Assembly (NCBI GenBank): GCA_963728975.1
Contig: CAVSMF010000005.1
Location: 248,001-312,000 of the forward strand
Source of the DNA: DATFCK01 sp963728975
Lineage (GTDB): Bacteria; Verrucomicrobiota; Verrucomicrobiia; Chthoniobacterales; UBA10450
Length of the DNA stretch: 64,000 nucleotides
Reading direction: 5' to 3'
The notes below the pieces were generated by a model. It searched no databases. It saw only the letters and a list, made by a program, of their open reading frames with translations, and was not told where the DNA came from. The position numbers and the translations under genes are program-made. Below are positions 55,715 to 63,525 of the stretch, piece by piece. Within the stretch, counting starts at the first letter, position 1. Each line of letters begins with the position of its first letter.

Positions 55715-55871
55715 AGACGCCGGGGAGCGCACGCATCCTGCGTGCAGCGTTTGGCATCCCTGCCAAACGCCCGCACTGTAATCCTTGTAACTTTTTAACC
55801 TTTTAGCCTTTCAACTCTTTTACCCTCTCTTCCATCTTCTGCACGCAACGCGTGCCTATCTTCTATTCCGC
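55715..55871. repeat. Short palindromes between dnaX and ybaB
   Basis: Words such as GCGCACGCATCCTGCGTGC, GCGTTTGGCATCCCTGCCAA and GCACGCAACGCGTGC form hairpins. The AT-rich stretch before 55872 carries no strong ribosome site. Confidence 0.6.
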
Positions 55872-56186
55872 ATGAACCTAAACAAATTAATGAAGCAGGC
55901 CCAAAAGATGCAGGAGCAAATGGCCAAGACCCAATCGGAGCTCCAGGAAAAAACCGTCGAAGTCGAGGCCGGCGGCGGCAAAGTAAAAGTAACCGCTAAC
56001 GGCGCCGGTGAAGTGATTTCCATCAAGATCGACAAGGAAATTGTCGATCCGGACGACGTGGAATTTTTGGAAGAAGTAGTGTTGAGCGGAGTAAAAGACG
56101 CGATCGAAAAAGGCAAAGCCGTGGCCGAAGCGGAAATGGGGAAAATCACCGGCGGCCTTGGCGGCCTGGGCATTCCAGGAATGTAG
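55872..56186 (+). CDS. ybaB: YbaB/EbfC nucleoid-associated protein
   Basis: The 104-residue product has the family pattern MNLNKLMKQAQKMQEQMAKT, then EVEAGGGKVKVTANGAGEV and IDKEIVDPDDVEFLEEVVL. It is a small DNA-binding dimer. Its place after dnaX is the common bacterial arrangement (recR often follows, but not here). Confidence 0.94.
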   Translation: MNLNKLMKQAQKMQEQMAKTQSELQEKTVEVEAGGGKVKVTANGAGEVISIKIDKEIVDPDDVEFLEEVVLSGVKDAIEKGKAVAEAEMGKITGGLGGLGIPGM

Positions 56187-56580
56187 CCAGGAATGTAGCA
56201 ACCGGCCTGCGGCCGGTTCTCCCCCGTAGAAGCGGCGTCCCCGCCGCTTTTCCCCTCGCACCCCTTGTAGGGCGTCTGTGTCAGACGCCATCCCCAAAAC
56301 TCAAGGGCAAGTTGAAAACTTGCCCCACATTCCCCCGTCTTGTCGAAAACACCCCTTTATCGTATCATTGCCCCCTCTGCCGGCCACCAATCCGCATTCC
56401 GAAATCCGCAATCCGAAATTCCGCGCCCGTTTCCTGCTCCCTTTTCTACTTTCTAAAACCTGCTTTCTACTTTCTACTTTCCCGCACGGACGCCCTACAA
56501 TTTCCGTTTTAACAATTTAACTCTTTTAACTTTTTAACCCCTCTGACCTCTGACCCCTGACCTCTGACTTCTTTCGAACG
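56187..56580. repeat. Repeat and low-complexity gap before the ABC-2 permease
   Basis: The gap has AATGTAGCAACCGGCCTGCG, AAGCGGCGTCCCCGCCGCTT, GGGCGTCTGTGTCAGACGCC and GGCAAGTTGAAAACTTGCCC palindromes, then a pyrimidine-rich stretch with words such as CTTTCTACTTTCTAC and TCTGACCCCTGACCTCTGAC. No gene is seen. Confidence 0.7.
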
Positions 56581-57411
56581 ATGCACGCCGCTCCTCCTGA
56601 ACTGATCATCGAAGCCGGCCACACCGAGCGGAATTACTGGCGCGACCTGTTCCGTTACCGGGAGCTGTTCTATTTCCTGGCCTGGCGCGACGTGCTCGTC
56701 CGCTACAAACAGACTGTGATCGGCGTGCTCTGGGCGGTGATCCGTCCGCTCCTGCAAATGGTCGTGTTCACAATTGTCTTTAGCCGGATCGCGAAATTGC
56801 CGGCGGAAGGCGTCCCATACCCGGTCATGGTCTTCACCGCCATGTTGCCGTGGCAATTGTTTGCTACCTCGCTCATGGAAGGCAGCAACAGTTTGATCAC
56901 CAACTCGAACCTGATTTCCAAAGTCTATTTTCCGAGACTGATCGTCCCGGCCAGCGCGGTGATTGTTTCCTTTGTCGATTTCGCGATCTCGATGGTTTTG
57001 TTAGCCATTTTGATGGCGATCTACAAAGTTTGGCCGGGCTGGCCGCTGTTGGCCGTGCCTGCTTTTACTTTGATGGCGCTGCTGGCCTCAGCCGGCGCGG
57101 GCACCTGGCTGGCGGCCTTGAACGTCAAATATCGCGACTTCCGTTACGTAGTGCCGTTCATCGTCCAGTTCGGGCTTTACATTTCACCGGTCGGCTTTAC
57201 CAGCACGATCGTGCCGGAAAAATGGAAAATTATCTACGATCTGAACCCGATGGTTGGGGTGATCGACGGCTTCCGCTGGTCGATTGCGGGCGGCAAAACT
57301 CCGTTCCCCTGGCAAAGCCTGGAGCTTTCGCTTATCACCATCGCCTTCTTCGTCGTCACCGGCATCTGGTACTTCCGCAAAACCGAGCGCACCTTCGCCG
57401 ATATTATCTAG
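56581..57411 (+). CDS. ABC-2 type polysaccharide-export permease (Wzm/TagG/KpsM-like)
   Basis: The 276-residue membrane protein starts with YWRDLFRYRELFYFLAWRDV, the amphipathic entry helix typical of Wzm-like permeases, then six hydrophobic segments, with AMLPWQLFATSLMEGSNSLI and a C-terminal LVNPM-like FLNPM (YDLNPMVGVIDGFRW). It should move a lipid-linked polysaccharide across the inner membrane with an ATPase partner, but no ATPase gene follows. Its last 62 bases (57362-57423) recur at 58997-59058. Confidence 0.92.
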   Translation: MHAAPPELIIEAGHTERNYWRDLFRYRELFYFLAWRDVLVRYKQTVIGVLWAVIRPLLQMVVFTIVFSRIAKLPAEGVPYPVMVFTAMLPWQLFATSLMEGSNSLITNSNLISKVYFPRLIVPASAVIVSFVDFAISMVLLAILMAIYKVWPGWPLLAVPAFTLMALLASAGAGTWLAALNVKYRDFRYVVPFIVQFGLYISPVGFTSTIVPEKWKIIYDLNPMVGVIDGFRWSIAGGKTPFPWQSLELSLITIAFFVVTGIWYFRKTERTFADII

Positions 57412-57423
57412 CAGGGCGGGAAC

Positions 57424-57489
57424 CCCTCGCAATCGTTGTTCAGTTTCTCAACTTTTCTAAATCCCGAGTCGAAGCGCGGTTTTACGAAC
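57424..57489. repeat. Copy of the 3' end of the nucleotidyltransferase gene at 60176
   Basis: These 66 bases match 60143-60208 with about five differences, including CTAAATCCCGAGTCGAAGCG, which codes for the C-terminus and stop of the minus-strand gene there. It starts exactly where the duplicated permease tail (57362-57423) ends. Confidence 0.88.
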
Positions 57490-57683
57490 CTGGTGCTTGG
57501 GGTTTGGAGCTTGGTGCTTCCCTACCGCTTTGCTTCTTCAATGGAGGGGCGAGCTCCGCGAGCCCGCATCGCAACGCTCAGGCGTTCTGCGCGCGACAAA
57601 CGCGCCCCCATTCCGCAATCCCTGCCCGCAATGCTACGCCATAGCGTTGCAGGCGGGCGCAATCCGAAATTTCCCGTCGTCCC
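57488..57683. repeat. Long direct repeat, left of toxin-antitoxin module 1
   Basis: It matches 58769-58950 closely: GGTGCTTGGGGTTTGGAGCT, the GAGGGGCGAGCTCCGCGAGC half palindrome, the CGCAACGCTCAGGCGTTCTG word and the hairpin GCCCGCAATGCTACGCCATA with its inverse (57624-57658). The hairpin also occurs at 58714, 58911 and 63121. Confidence 0.88.
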
Positions 57684-57791
57684 GTGGTCCTGTCGTCAGT
57701 AGTCCCTCCCCTTCCCCGCCATTCGTCATTAGCCCCCGCTTTCCCCTCCCCAGCTTGCCTTCACCTTGCGGTTTTGGTAAGATTATTGTTA

Positions 57792-58031
57792 ATGCACTTC
57801 GCTGAAACCCCAGAAGAACAACGCATTTGGATGCGGCAATGGCGCTCCGCTGAAGTCGCCTTGCGAACGATAAAACGCGAAGAGCTTCGCGCGATGACCG
57901 ACCAAGACGCGATCGCCGCCTTCAACGCCCTTGACATGCCGCCGGAGCTTTGTTGGCGCAGCCCGGAACGCGTAAACAGCTTGGGGTTGGTGGAGCAACA
58001 ACGGATTTTTAAAAAGGCGCATCGCCATTAA
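57792..58031 (+). CDS. Small partner protein of the nucleotidyltransferase module
   Basis: The 79-residue product (MHFAETPEEQRIWMRQWRSA, then LRTIKREELRAMT) is helical and charged, with no recognised family. It directly precedes a nucleotidyltransferase-like gene, with its stop codon TAA overlapping a possible ATT start (ATTAA). By position it may be the antitoxin, or an unrelated partner. Confidence 0.55.
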   Translation: MHFAETPEEQRIWMRQWRSAEVALRTIKREELRAMTDQDAIAAFNALDMPPELCWRSPERVNSLGLVEQQRIFKKAHRH

Positions 58032-58056
58032 CCAGGTTTTCCAAGCCGCGCTTGAA

Positions 58057-58599
58057 TTGCAGGATTTCTGCTCGTCGCAGAATTACCGTTTCTGCTTCAT
58101 CGGCGGCCTGGCCGTGCAGCGATGGGGTGAGCCGCGTCTGACAGTAGACGCCGACCTCACTTTGATCACCGGTTTTGAAAAAGAGTCCGATTTCATTGCG
58201 TCATTAACGAAAAAGTTTCGAACGCGCAGGCCCGACGCAGCCGAGTTCGCGTTGACCAGCCGGGTCTTACTGCTTTCGGCCTCGAATGGGACTCCCATTG
58301 ATATCGCATTGGCCGGGTTGCCGTTTGAACAACGCACCGTGACGCGTGCCTCGCCCTGGAAAATTTCGGAGAAGGCAGCGTTTATTACGTGTTGCGCCGA
58401 AGACTTGATCGTGCACAAGGCTTTTGCGAATCGCGATTTAGATTGGCTCGACCTGCGAGGGATTCTAGTGCGCCAGATCAAGCATTTGAATGTCGCTCTT
58501 ATTTTCGAAGAGCTGCGGCCGCTTTTGCAATTAAAAGAACAACCCGAGATCGAAGACCGCCTTCGCCAAATGATCGACAAGGAAAAGCTGGAAATATGA
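58057..58599 (+). CDS. Nucleotidyltransferase-fold protein (AbiEii/toxin-type)
   Basis: The product has FCFIGGLAVQRWGEPRLTVD and then ADLTLITGFE, the GG...DxD pattern of minimal nucleotidyltransferases found in AbiE-like and MNT systems, and DLIVHKAFANRDLDWLDLRG, a conserved C-terminal part. The TTG at 58057 gives 180 residues. Similar sequence (NQVFQAALELQ) continues upstream to an ATT at 58027, which overlaps the previous stop and may be the true, rare start. It probably modifies RNA or protein of the host or phage. Confidence 0.75.
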   Translation: MQDFCSSQNYRFCFIGGLAVQRWGEPRLTVDADLTLITGFEKESDFIASLTKKFRTRRPDAAEFALTSRVLLLSASNGTPIDIALAGLPFEQRTVTRASPWKISEKAAFITCCAEDLIVHKAFANRDLDWLDLRGILVRQIKHLNVALIFEELRPLLQLKEQPEIEDRLRQMIDKEKLEI

Positions 58600-58768
58600 G
58601 CTTCCTCGTTCAGTATTTCAGCTTTCAGTTTTTCCGCTTTCAATAAGTGCGTGGTCTCGTCGTCCTGTAGTCCCGTCGTCCCGCTCGTTGCTTGATGCTG
58701 GATGGCAATCCCTGCCCGCAATGCTACGCCATAGCGTTGCAGGCGGGCGAAATCCGAAATTTCCTGTC

Positions 58769-58950
58769 GTCCCTGGTGCTTGGGGTTTGGAGCTTGGTGC
58801 TTCCCTCCTTTGCTTCTTTAATGGAGGGGCGAGCTCCGCGAGCCCGCATCGCAACGCTCAGGCGTTCTGCGCGCGACAAACGCGCTCCCATTCCGCAATC
58901 CGAAATCCCTGCCCGCAATGCTACGCCATAGCGTTGCAGGCGGGCGAAAT
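58769..58950. repeat. Long direct repeat, right of toxin-antitoxin module 1
   Basis: It is the second copy of 57488-57683, same orientation, with a few base changes and a short insertion (CGAAATC). Another copy of the GCCCGCAATGCTACGCCATA hairpin stands at 58714-58748. Confidence 0.88.
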
Positions 58951-58996
58951 TCGTAGTCCGTTGTCCCGTAGTCTGTAGTCGCATGGTCTTACTTTT

Positions 58997-59058
58997 GCAT
59001 CTGGTACTTCCGCAAAAACGAGCGCACCTTCGCCGATATTATCTAGCAGGGCGGGAAC
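58997..59058. repeat. Second copy of the permease gene 3' end
   Basis: The 62 bases (CATCTGGTACTTCCGCAAAA, then ...GATATTATCTAGCAGGGCGG) equal 57362-57423 with one mismatch, including the stop codon TAG. No upstream part of the gene is present. Confidence 0.93.
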
Positions 59059-59141
59059 GATGCTGGATGCGAGGGTCAGCTTCGCTTCGCGGGCTGACTT
59101 TCAGCTTTTTTGACTCCGCATGCCGACAGGTTGTTGCTTCG

Positions 59142-59194
59142 CCCTCCGCTCTCTGTTCGCCAGCGGACGAACTCGCCCTGGGCGAGCTCCTTGC
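59142..59194. repeat. Direct repeat left of module 2 (second copy 60075-60125)
   Basis: CCCTCCGCTCTCTGTTCGCC, then AGCGGACGAACTCGCCCTGG, matches 60075-60125 with a handful of differences, in the same orientation, on either side of the nucleotidyltransferase pair. GCGAGCTCC ends both. Confidence 0.82.
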
Positions 59195-59255
59195 TTCTTC
59201 GCCTTACTGGAATGGTTGATGCCTTTTCAGCTGCGTTCTGCTAAGCTCTCACCCG

Positions 59256-59774
59256 ATGCGGCTGCGCGATGTCGAAGCGATCCTGCGTGCACTCAACGAT
59301 GCCGAGGTTCGATACTTGATTGTCGGAGGATTGGCCGTTGTCGCTCATGGCTATGTCCGATTAACGGTCGATATCGATATTGTTCTTGGGTTACAGCGGG
59401 ACAATATCCTGCGGGCAATGAAGGCTCTCGACGCAATCGGCTATCACCCCCTCGTGCCGGTCAAGTCCTCAGATTTCGCTAGCGAGGAACTTCGAGAATT
59501 GTGGCGGAGAGAGAAAAACATGATTGTGTTTCAAATGGCGAATCCCGAGAGACCCTCTACCCGTTTGGATCTCTTTGTTCGAGAGCCGTTCGATTTTGAA
59601 AAGGAGTATGCTCAGGCAAAATACCTGGATGTAGCGGGAATTCCCTCCCCGGTTGTGCGGATCGAGACCCTAATGGCAATGAAAATGGAAGCTGGACGCC
59701 CCAAAGATTTCGGTGACGCTGGAGAATTGAAAAAACTGTTGGAGATTGAGAAAGATGAGCGCTCCAAGTATTAG
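59256..59774 (+). CDS. Nucleotidyltransferase-fold protein, module 2
   Basis: The 172-residue product has RYLIVGGLAVVAHGYVRLTV, then DIDIVLGLQ: the GG motif and two Asp of a minimal nucleotidyltransferase, and RIETLMAMKMEAGRPKDFGD near the end, typical of proteins in toxin-antitoxin or abortive-infection pairs. It overlaps the following small gene by 20 bases. A repeat of about 52 bp brackets the pair. Confidence 0.82.
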   Translation: MRLRDVEAILRALNDAEVRYLIVGGLAVVAHGYVRLTVDIDIVLGLQRDNILRAMKALDAIGYHPLVPVKSSDFASEELRELWRREKNMIVFQMANPERPSTRLDLFVREPFDFEKEYAQAKYLDVAGIPSPVVRIETLMAMKMEAGRPKDFGDAGELKKLLEIEKDERSKY

Positions 59775-59988
59775 ACCGATCTCGCCGGAAGAGCGAAAGC
59801 TCTGGGAGAAGCACAACCTCGATACCTTACGTGAGTGGCGGGCGCTCTCGTTTACTGACAAGATCCGAATGCTGGAAGAGATGGAAGAGCTGGTCCGCGC
59901 CTTTCCCGGAGGCAGATTGCCCCGCACCGCGAACGAGCAGCGAGGTGCAAACCCCGATGGAACGACGGACGACTCGGGAAGATTATAA
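59755..59988 (+). CDS. Small partner protein of module 2
   Basis: The product of 77 residues (MSAPSIRPISPEERKLWEKH, then REWRALSFTDKIRMLEEMEE) is acidic and helical. GGAG stands before the ATG at 59755, inside the end of the upstream gene. Its position suggests a toxin or antitoxin partner; I do not recognise the family. The last residues read into repeat DNA. Confidence 0.6.
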   Translation: MSAPSIRPISPEERKLWEKHNLDTLREWRALSFTDKIRMLEEMEELVRAFPGGRLPRTANEQRGANPDGTTDDSGRL

Positions 59989-60175
59989 CGCGCATCCCAT
60001 ATGAATCGCAGTCGTCCGTGGTCCGTAGTCCGGATGCTTTTCCCCTTTCCTCTTCGCTCCCTTAGCCCCCATCTCCCTCCGCTCACTGTTCGCCAACGGA
60101 CGAACTCGCCGTGGCGAGCTCCCTGCTCTTTGTTGACCCGTGCCCTCGCAGGCGTTGTTGCGTTTCTCAACTTTT

Positions 60176-61102
60176 CTAAATCCCGAGTCGAAGCGCGGTT
60201 TTACAAACTTCCGGGATATTGCGTACGTTCGCGGCTGCCTTGATCAGCAACTCCCGGACGTCCGGCCCGAGCGTGGGCAAATCGCCATCTTCAAAAAATG
60301 TCAGAGCTTTAACCACAATGGCCGGATTAAACGTTTCCCCGTAGAGCGCGCTGGCACAGCCCAGACCGTATTCCAGGGAAAGGCCTGCTCGAATCATTGC
60401 CGCCACATCCAGGTAATCCTTGGCTTCGGCCCTTTGCCAGAGCACTTTCAGCTTGGCCGCCATCAAATCGGGTAGTGAGGCTACGGGGAAACTTTGCCCC
60501 GCGACCTCATCCGGTGCAGCCACCTGTCCAAACGTCAGCCCACCGAAGAAAGACAATTTTACCGGCCCGCCGCAGTCGATTTGCAGGGTCAGCGTCTGGC
60601 GAGCGGTTTGCAAAATAATTGCCTTCTCGGCAAACGGAAGGCTGCTTAAGAAGCCATCTCATAAATATGGGCTGGCCGCGCAAGAGCAATTTAGGGTGGA
60701 TGGCAAGGCGCGAGCGACGAGCATACCCATTGCGGTCTGTAAGGAGCAAGCAACGCTGCCAGACGCCCTAAAGTGCTCTTGCCCTTCGGGTGGCGTCGCT
60801 TTTCGGTTTGAACTGCGTTGCTCCTCAGTCACAGATCCATTGGGATATGCTTCCTCGTCGCGCCTTGTTCAAACCGAAAATCCAACAGCCACGCGGCCAA
60901 CTCCTATTTATGAGATGGCTTCTAGCAGTTGGGCCGGCTGGAAACGCTGTGAGCTGAAAAAATCGAAATCTTGCGAACTGCGATGACCCAGGCGCAAGGC
61001 GATAGCCGTCCCCCCATAAAGCACGAATCCCGAAGGAATCCTGGGGCGCGCCTGCCAGAACTGGAGCTGCGCCGGCGGAAGAATGGTTGGCGTAACTTCC
61101 AT
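60176..61102 (-). pseudogene. AbiEii-like nucleotidyltransferase gene split by a MITE
   Basis: The 5' part (from ATG 61102) encodes FVLYGGTAIALRLGHRSSQD, then FDFFSSQRF: the GG...DxD site of the AbiEii/nucleotidyltransferase toxin family. The 3' part (to 60176) encodes SFFGGLTFGQVAAPDEVAG, then DLMAAKLKVLWQRAEAKDYL. Between them lies a 274-bp element. Taking out the element and one TA joins both parts into 217 codons in frame, so the gene was intact until the insertion. Its ATG overlaps the stop of the upstream partner gene. Confidence 0.9.
60649..60922. mobile_element. 274-bp MITE with TA target-site duplication
   Basis: The ends are inverted repeats, AGAAGCCATCTCATAAATA (60649-60667) and TATTTATGAGATGGCTTC (to 60922), and TA stands on each side (60647-60648, 60923-60924). 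No open frame of note is inside, so it is non-autonomous. A TA target and short inverted ends are typical of IS630/Tc1-mariner-related MITEs. No helper transposase is in the window. Confidence 0.9.
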
Positions 61103-61377
61103 TAACAGAAATTCCGGCGCGGCCGTGGGGGAACCGGCAGCAAATCGAGGGCATGATGCCAGTATATCCAGCTGCGCTCGTCAAAGACGCCGGGAGGCGC
61201 GTGCTGGAGCGCTTCACGAAAAGCTTTATCTCCCCAGTGCGCTCGCGCTTCCGTGATATCGCGCCAGGTGCCAAAGGTCATCACCTGAGCCAGAAACCGG
61301 TTATGATCGGACAGCGCCTCTTCGGGGGTTTTCCACCAAAATAAACGCCGCGACAACTGAGTCAGGTCCGTTTGCAT
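61102..61377 (-). CDS. Small partner protein of the AbiEii-like gene
   Basis: The 91-residue product (MQTDLTQLSRRLFWWKTPEE, then DITEARAHWGDKAFREALQH) precedes the nucleotidyltransferase gene and its stop overlaps the latter's ATG (TAATG). Proteins with this pattern are common partners, probable antitoxins, of such toxins. With the toxin gene broken it may now be a free antitoxin. Confidence 0.65.
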   Translation of the reverse strand: MQTDLTQLSRRLFWWKTPEEALSDHNRFLAQVMTFGTWRDITEARAHWGDKAFREALQHAPPGVFDERSWIYWHHALDLLPVPPRPRRNFC

Positions 61378-61423
61378 GTCTCATCTTACAATACTATCAA
61401 GCGCTCCTCTTGGCCAACGGTTA

Positions 61424-61611
61424 GAGCCTCATTCCATAAAATGGGGAATGAGTGGTGCCAAGCTCTGGTTGCTGGATCCTGTCCGCGGTCTGTAGTCTTG
61501 TAGTCGGTAGTCGCATTTGCGACTAAGCAGATTGAAGTTAGAAGTTAGAAGATCGGTGGAGCCGCCTTGAATATTGCAGCTTCCCTGGGGTTTGGGGTTT
61601 GGTGCTTCGCT
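61424..61611. repeat. Direct repeat left of the MNT/HepT module
   Basis: The stretch GAGCCTCATTCCATAAAATG, then GTAGTCGGTAGTCGCATTTG, to GGGGTTTGGGGTTTGGTGCT, is repeated at 62718-62930 with one base change apart from a different number of GGGGTTT units. A third, partial copy lies at 61684-61815. Confidence 0.93.
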
Positions 61612-61815
61612 CCATCTCGTCCTCCGTCCTCTGTCCTCCCGCTTTCCGCTTTCAGTGTTTCAGTATTTCAGCTTTCAATAAGTCCGTGGTCTGTAGTCTT
61701 GTAGTCGGTAGTCGCATTTGCGACTAAGCAGATCGAAGCTAGAAGTTAGAAGATCGGTGGAGCCGCCTTGAATATTGCAGCTTCCCTGGGGTTTGGGGTT
61801 TGGTGCTTCGCTCCA

Positions 61816-61905
61816 TCCTCCGTCCTCCGTCCTCTGTCCTCCGTCCTCCGTCCTCCGTCCTCCGTCCTCCGTCCTCCGTCCTCCGTCCTCCGTCCTCTGT
61901 CCTCC
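61816..61905. repeat. Heptamer microsatellite CCTCCGT
   Basis: About 13 tandem copies of CCTCCGT (some CCTCTGT) follow one another; a shorter run is at about 62937-62985. It lies upstream of the MNT/HepT module. Confidence 0.92.
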
Positions 61906-62053
61906 CGCTTTCCGTTTTCAGCTTTTCCCCTTTCAATAAGCGCCTAGTCCCGTCGTCCTGTTGTCTGTAGTCTTGCCGCTTCGCAGTCGTTGACGGTCTC
62001 AAACGGATAAACTAATCTCAGGTGAAGCAGGTTGGCTTTTGGCGAAGAACGTT

Positions 62054-62344
62054 ATGTCATCCAATCCACTTGAGCAGCAAGAGAGAAACATTGTCCTAAA
62101 CATTGCCGCCAAACATGGAGCGTTTAACGTCCGTTTGTTCGGGTCCAGAGCGCGGGGTGATTTCAAATCTGGCAGCGACCTGGATTTACTTGTGGATTTC
62201 GAGCCCCAACGCTCCTTGCTGGACCAGATCGCGTTGCAACAGGAGTTGGAGGATGCTTTAGGGCGAAAGGTCGATGTCGTCACAAGCACCGCTCTGCATC
62301 GCACGATTCAGGATGAAGTCCTGCGGGAAGCTGTGCCGGTGTGA
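62054..62344 (+). CDS. mntA: MNT-type nucleotidyltransferase antitoxin
   Basis: The 96-residue product has FNVRLFGSRARGDFKSGSDL, then DLLVDFEP: the GSxARG...SDxDLLV signature of minimal nucleotidyltransferases. In MntA/HepT systems this protein adds AMP to HepT and so silences it. It overlaps hepT by four bases (GTGA). The ATG at 62054 fits the homology better than a TTG at 62039. Confidence 0.92.
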   Translation: MSSNPLEQQERNIVLNIAAKHGAFNVRLFGSRARGDFKSGSDLDLLVDFEPQRSLLDQIALQQELEDALGRKVDVVTSTALHRTIQDEVLREAVPV

Positions 62345-62673
62345 AACGCGACAAGCTCTATTTGACCCACATCCTTGATTGTATCGCTCTGGTCGAGGAT
62401 TACACCGGGGGCGACAAAGCTTCCTTTATGAAATCGCGACTGATTCAAGACGCTGTCATTCGCAATTTTGAAGTGATAGGTGAGGCGGCCAAGAGAGTCT
62501 CGCCTGAACTAAAAGGACGCACACAGAACATACCGTGGAAGCAAATAGCGGGATTTCGCGACATTCTTATCCACGATTATCTGGGCGTGGATGTCGAGCG
62601 GGTATGGAACGTCGTTAGCGGAAACCTGCCGGATCTGAAGCGCCAAATTGCAGTCTTGCTTCGCGAAAAATAA
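62341..62673 (+). CDS. hepT: HEPN-domain RNase toxin (HepT-like)
   Basis: The 110-residue protein has the HEPN catalytic motif RDILIHDY (R-x4-H, followed by the Tyr that MntA AMPylates) and the helical FEVIGEAAKRVSPEL segment. HepT toxins cut RNA, often tRNA. The GTG start overlaps the mntA-like stop. The pair stands between direct repeats (61424-61611 and 62718-62930). Confidence 0.92.
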   Translation: MKRDKLYLTHILDCIALVEDYTGGDKASFMKSRLIQDAVIRNFEVIGEAAKRVSPELKGRTQNIPWKQIAGFRDILIHDYLGVDVERVWNVVSGNLPDLKRQIAVLLREK

Positions 62674-62717
62674 GTTGTTTTAAAGTCTTCCGTCGTTCCG
62701 CCTGCCATACCGTCAAC

Positions 62718-62930
62718 GAGCCTCATTCCATAAAATGGGGAATGAGTGGTGCCAAGCTCTGGTTGCTGGATCCTGTCCGTGGTCTGTAGTCTTGTAGTCG
62801 GTAGTCGCATTTGCGACTAAGCAGATTGAAGTTAGAAGTTAGAAGATCGGTGGAGCCGCCTTGAATATTGCAGCTTCCCTGGGGTTTGGGGTTTGGGGTT
62901 TGGGGTTTGGGGTTTGGTGCTTCGCTCCAT
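62718..62930. repeat. Direct repeat right of the MNT/HepT module, with GGGGTTT array
   Basis: Second copy of 61424-61611. It contains five GGGGTTT units (62881-62915) where the left copy has two, so this array changes copy number. Five runs of four G could fold into a G-quadruplex. Confidence 0.93.
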
Positions 62931-63525
62931 CCTCCATCCTCCGTCCTCCGTCCTCCGTCCTCCGTCCTGCGTCCTCCGTCCTCTGTCCTCCCGCTTTCCG
63001 CTTTCAGTGTTTCAGTATTTCAGCTTTCAATAAGTGCGTGGTCTCGTCGTCTTGTAGTCCGGTTGTCCCTAGTCCCGCCTGTCACGCCGACAGCTCCGCA
63101 CTCCGAAATCCGCAATTCCTGCCCGCAATGCTACGCCATAGCGTTGCAGGCGGGCGCAATCCGAAATTTCCTGTCGTCCCGCCTGCCACGCCGTCTTGTC
63201 GCGTCCGGAGCTTTAGCGTAGGCGGAAGCCTCGGCGGAGGCGGGTTGTCCGCCGTCCCGTTTTCCGCTTTCCGTTACTCCCGAATGCAAGACACACTAGC
63301 TAAGTTCGGTGCTCTCGACCCCACAATCGTCACGAAGGATCCATAAAGTGCCTTTCGTCTCTGTCGGAGATACAGTCGGATGCAACCACTTCGCCATGGA
63401 GAAGCAATATCCGCAGGGGCAGCTTTTCGTCTGTAATTGCAATAAATACAACACTTGCTATTTCATCGAAAAACTTTTATTATCGATAGCTAAAATCGCC
63501 TGTCTTTGACTCTGCCTTTTGTGAG
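62931..63525. repeat. Repeat-rich gap to the right end gene
   Basis: It contains a short CCTCCGT run, text-like low-complexity words, and one more hairpin GCCCGCAATGCTACGCCATA with its inverse at 63121-63155. The last about 170 bases are AT-richer and should hold the promoter of the next gene; no clear hexamers are seen. Confidence 0.6.

Noticed and set aside
61739..62002. Minus-strand frame with repeated RRTEDGG
   Set aside because: It is the CCTCCGT microsatellite read as protein.
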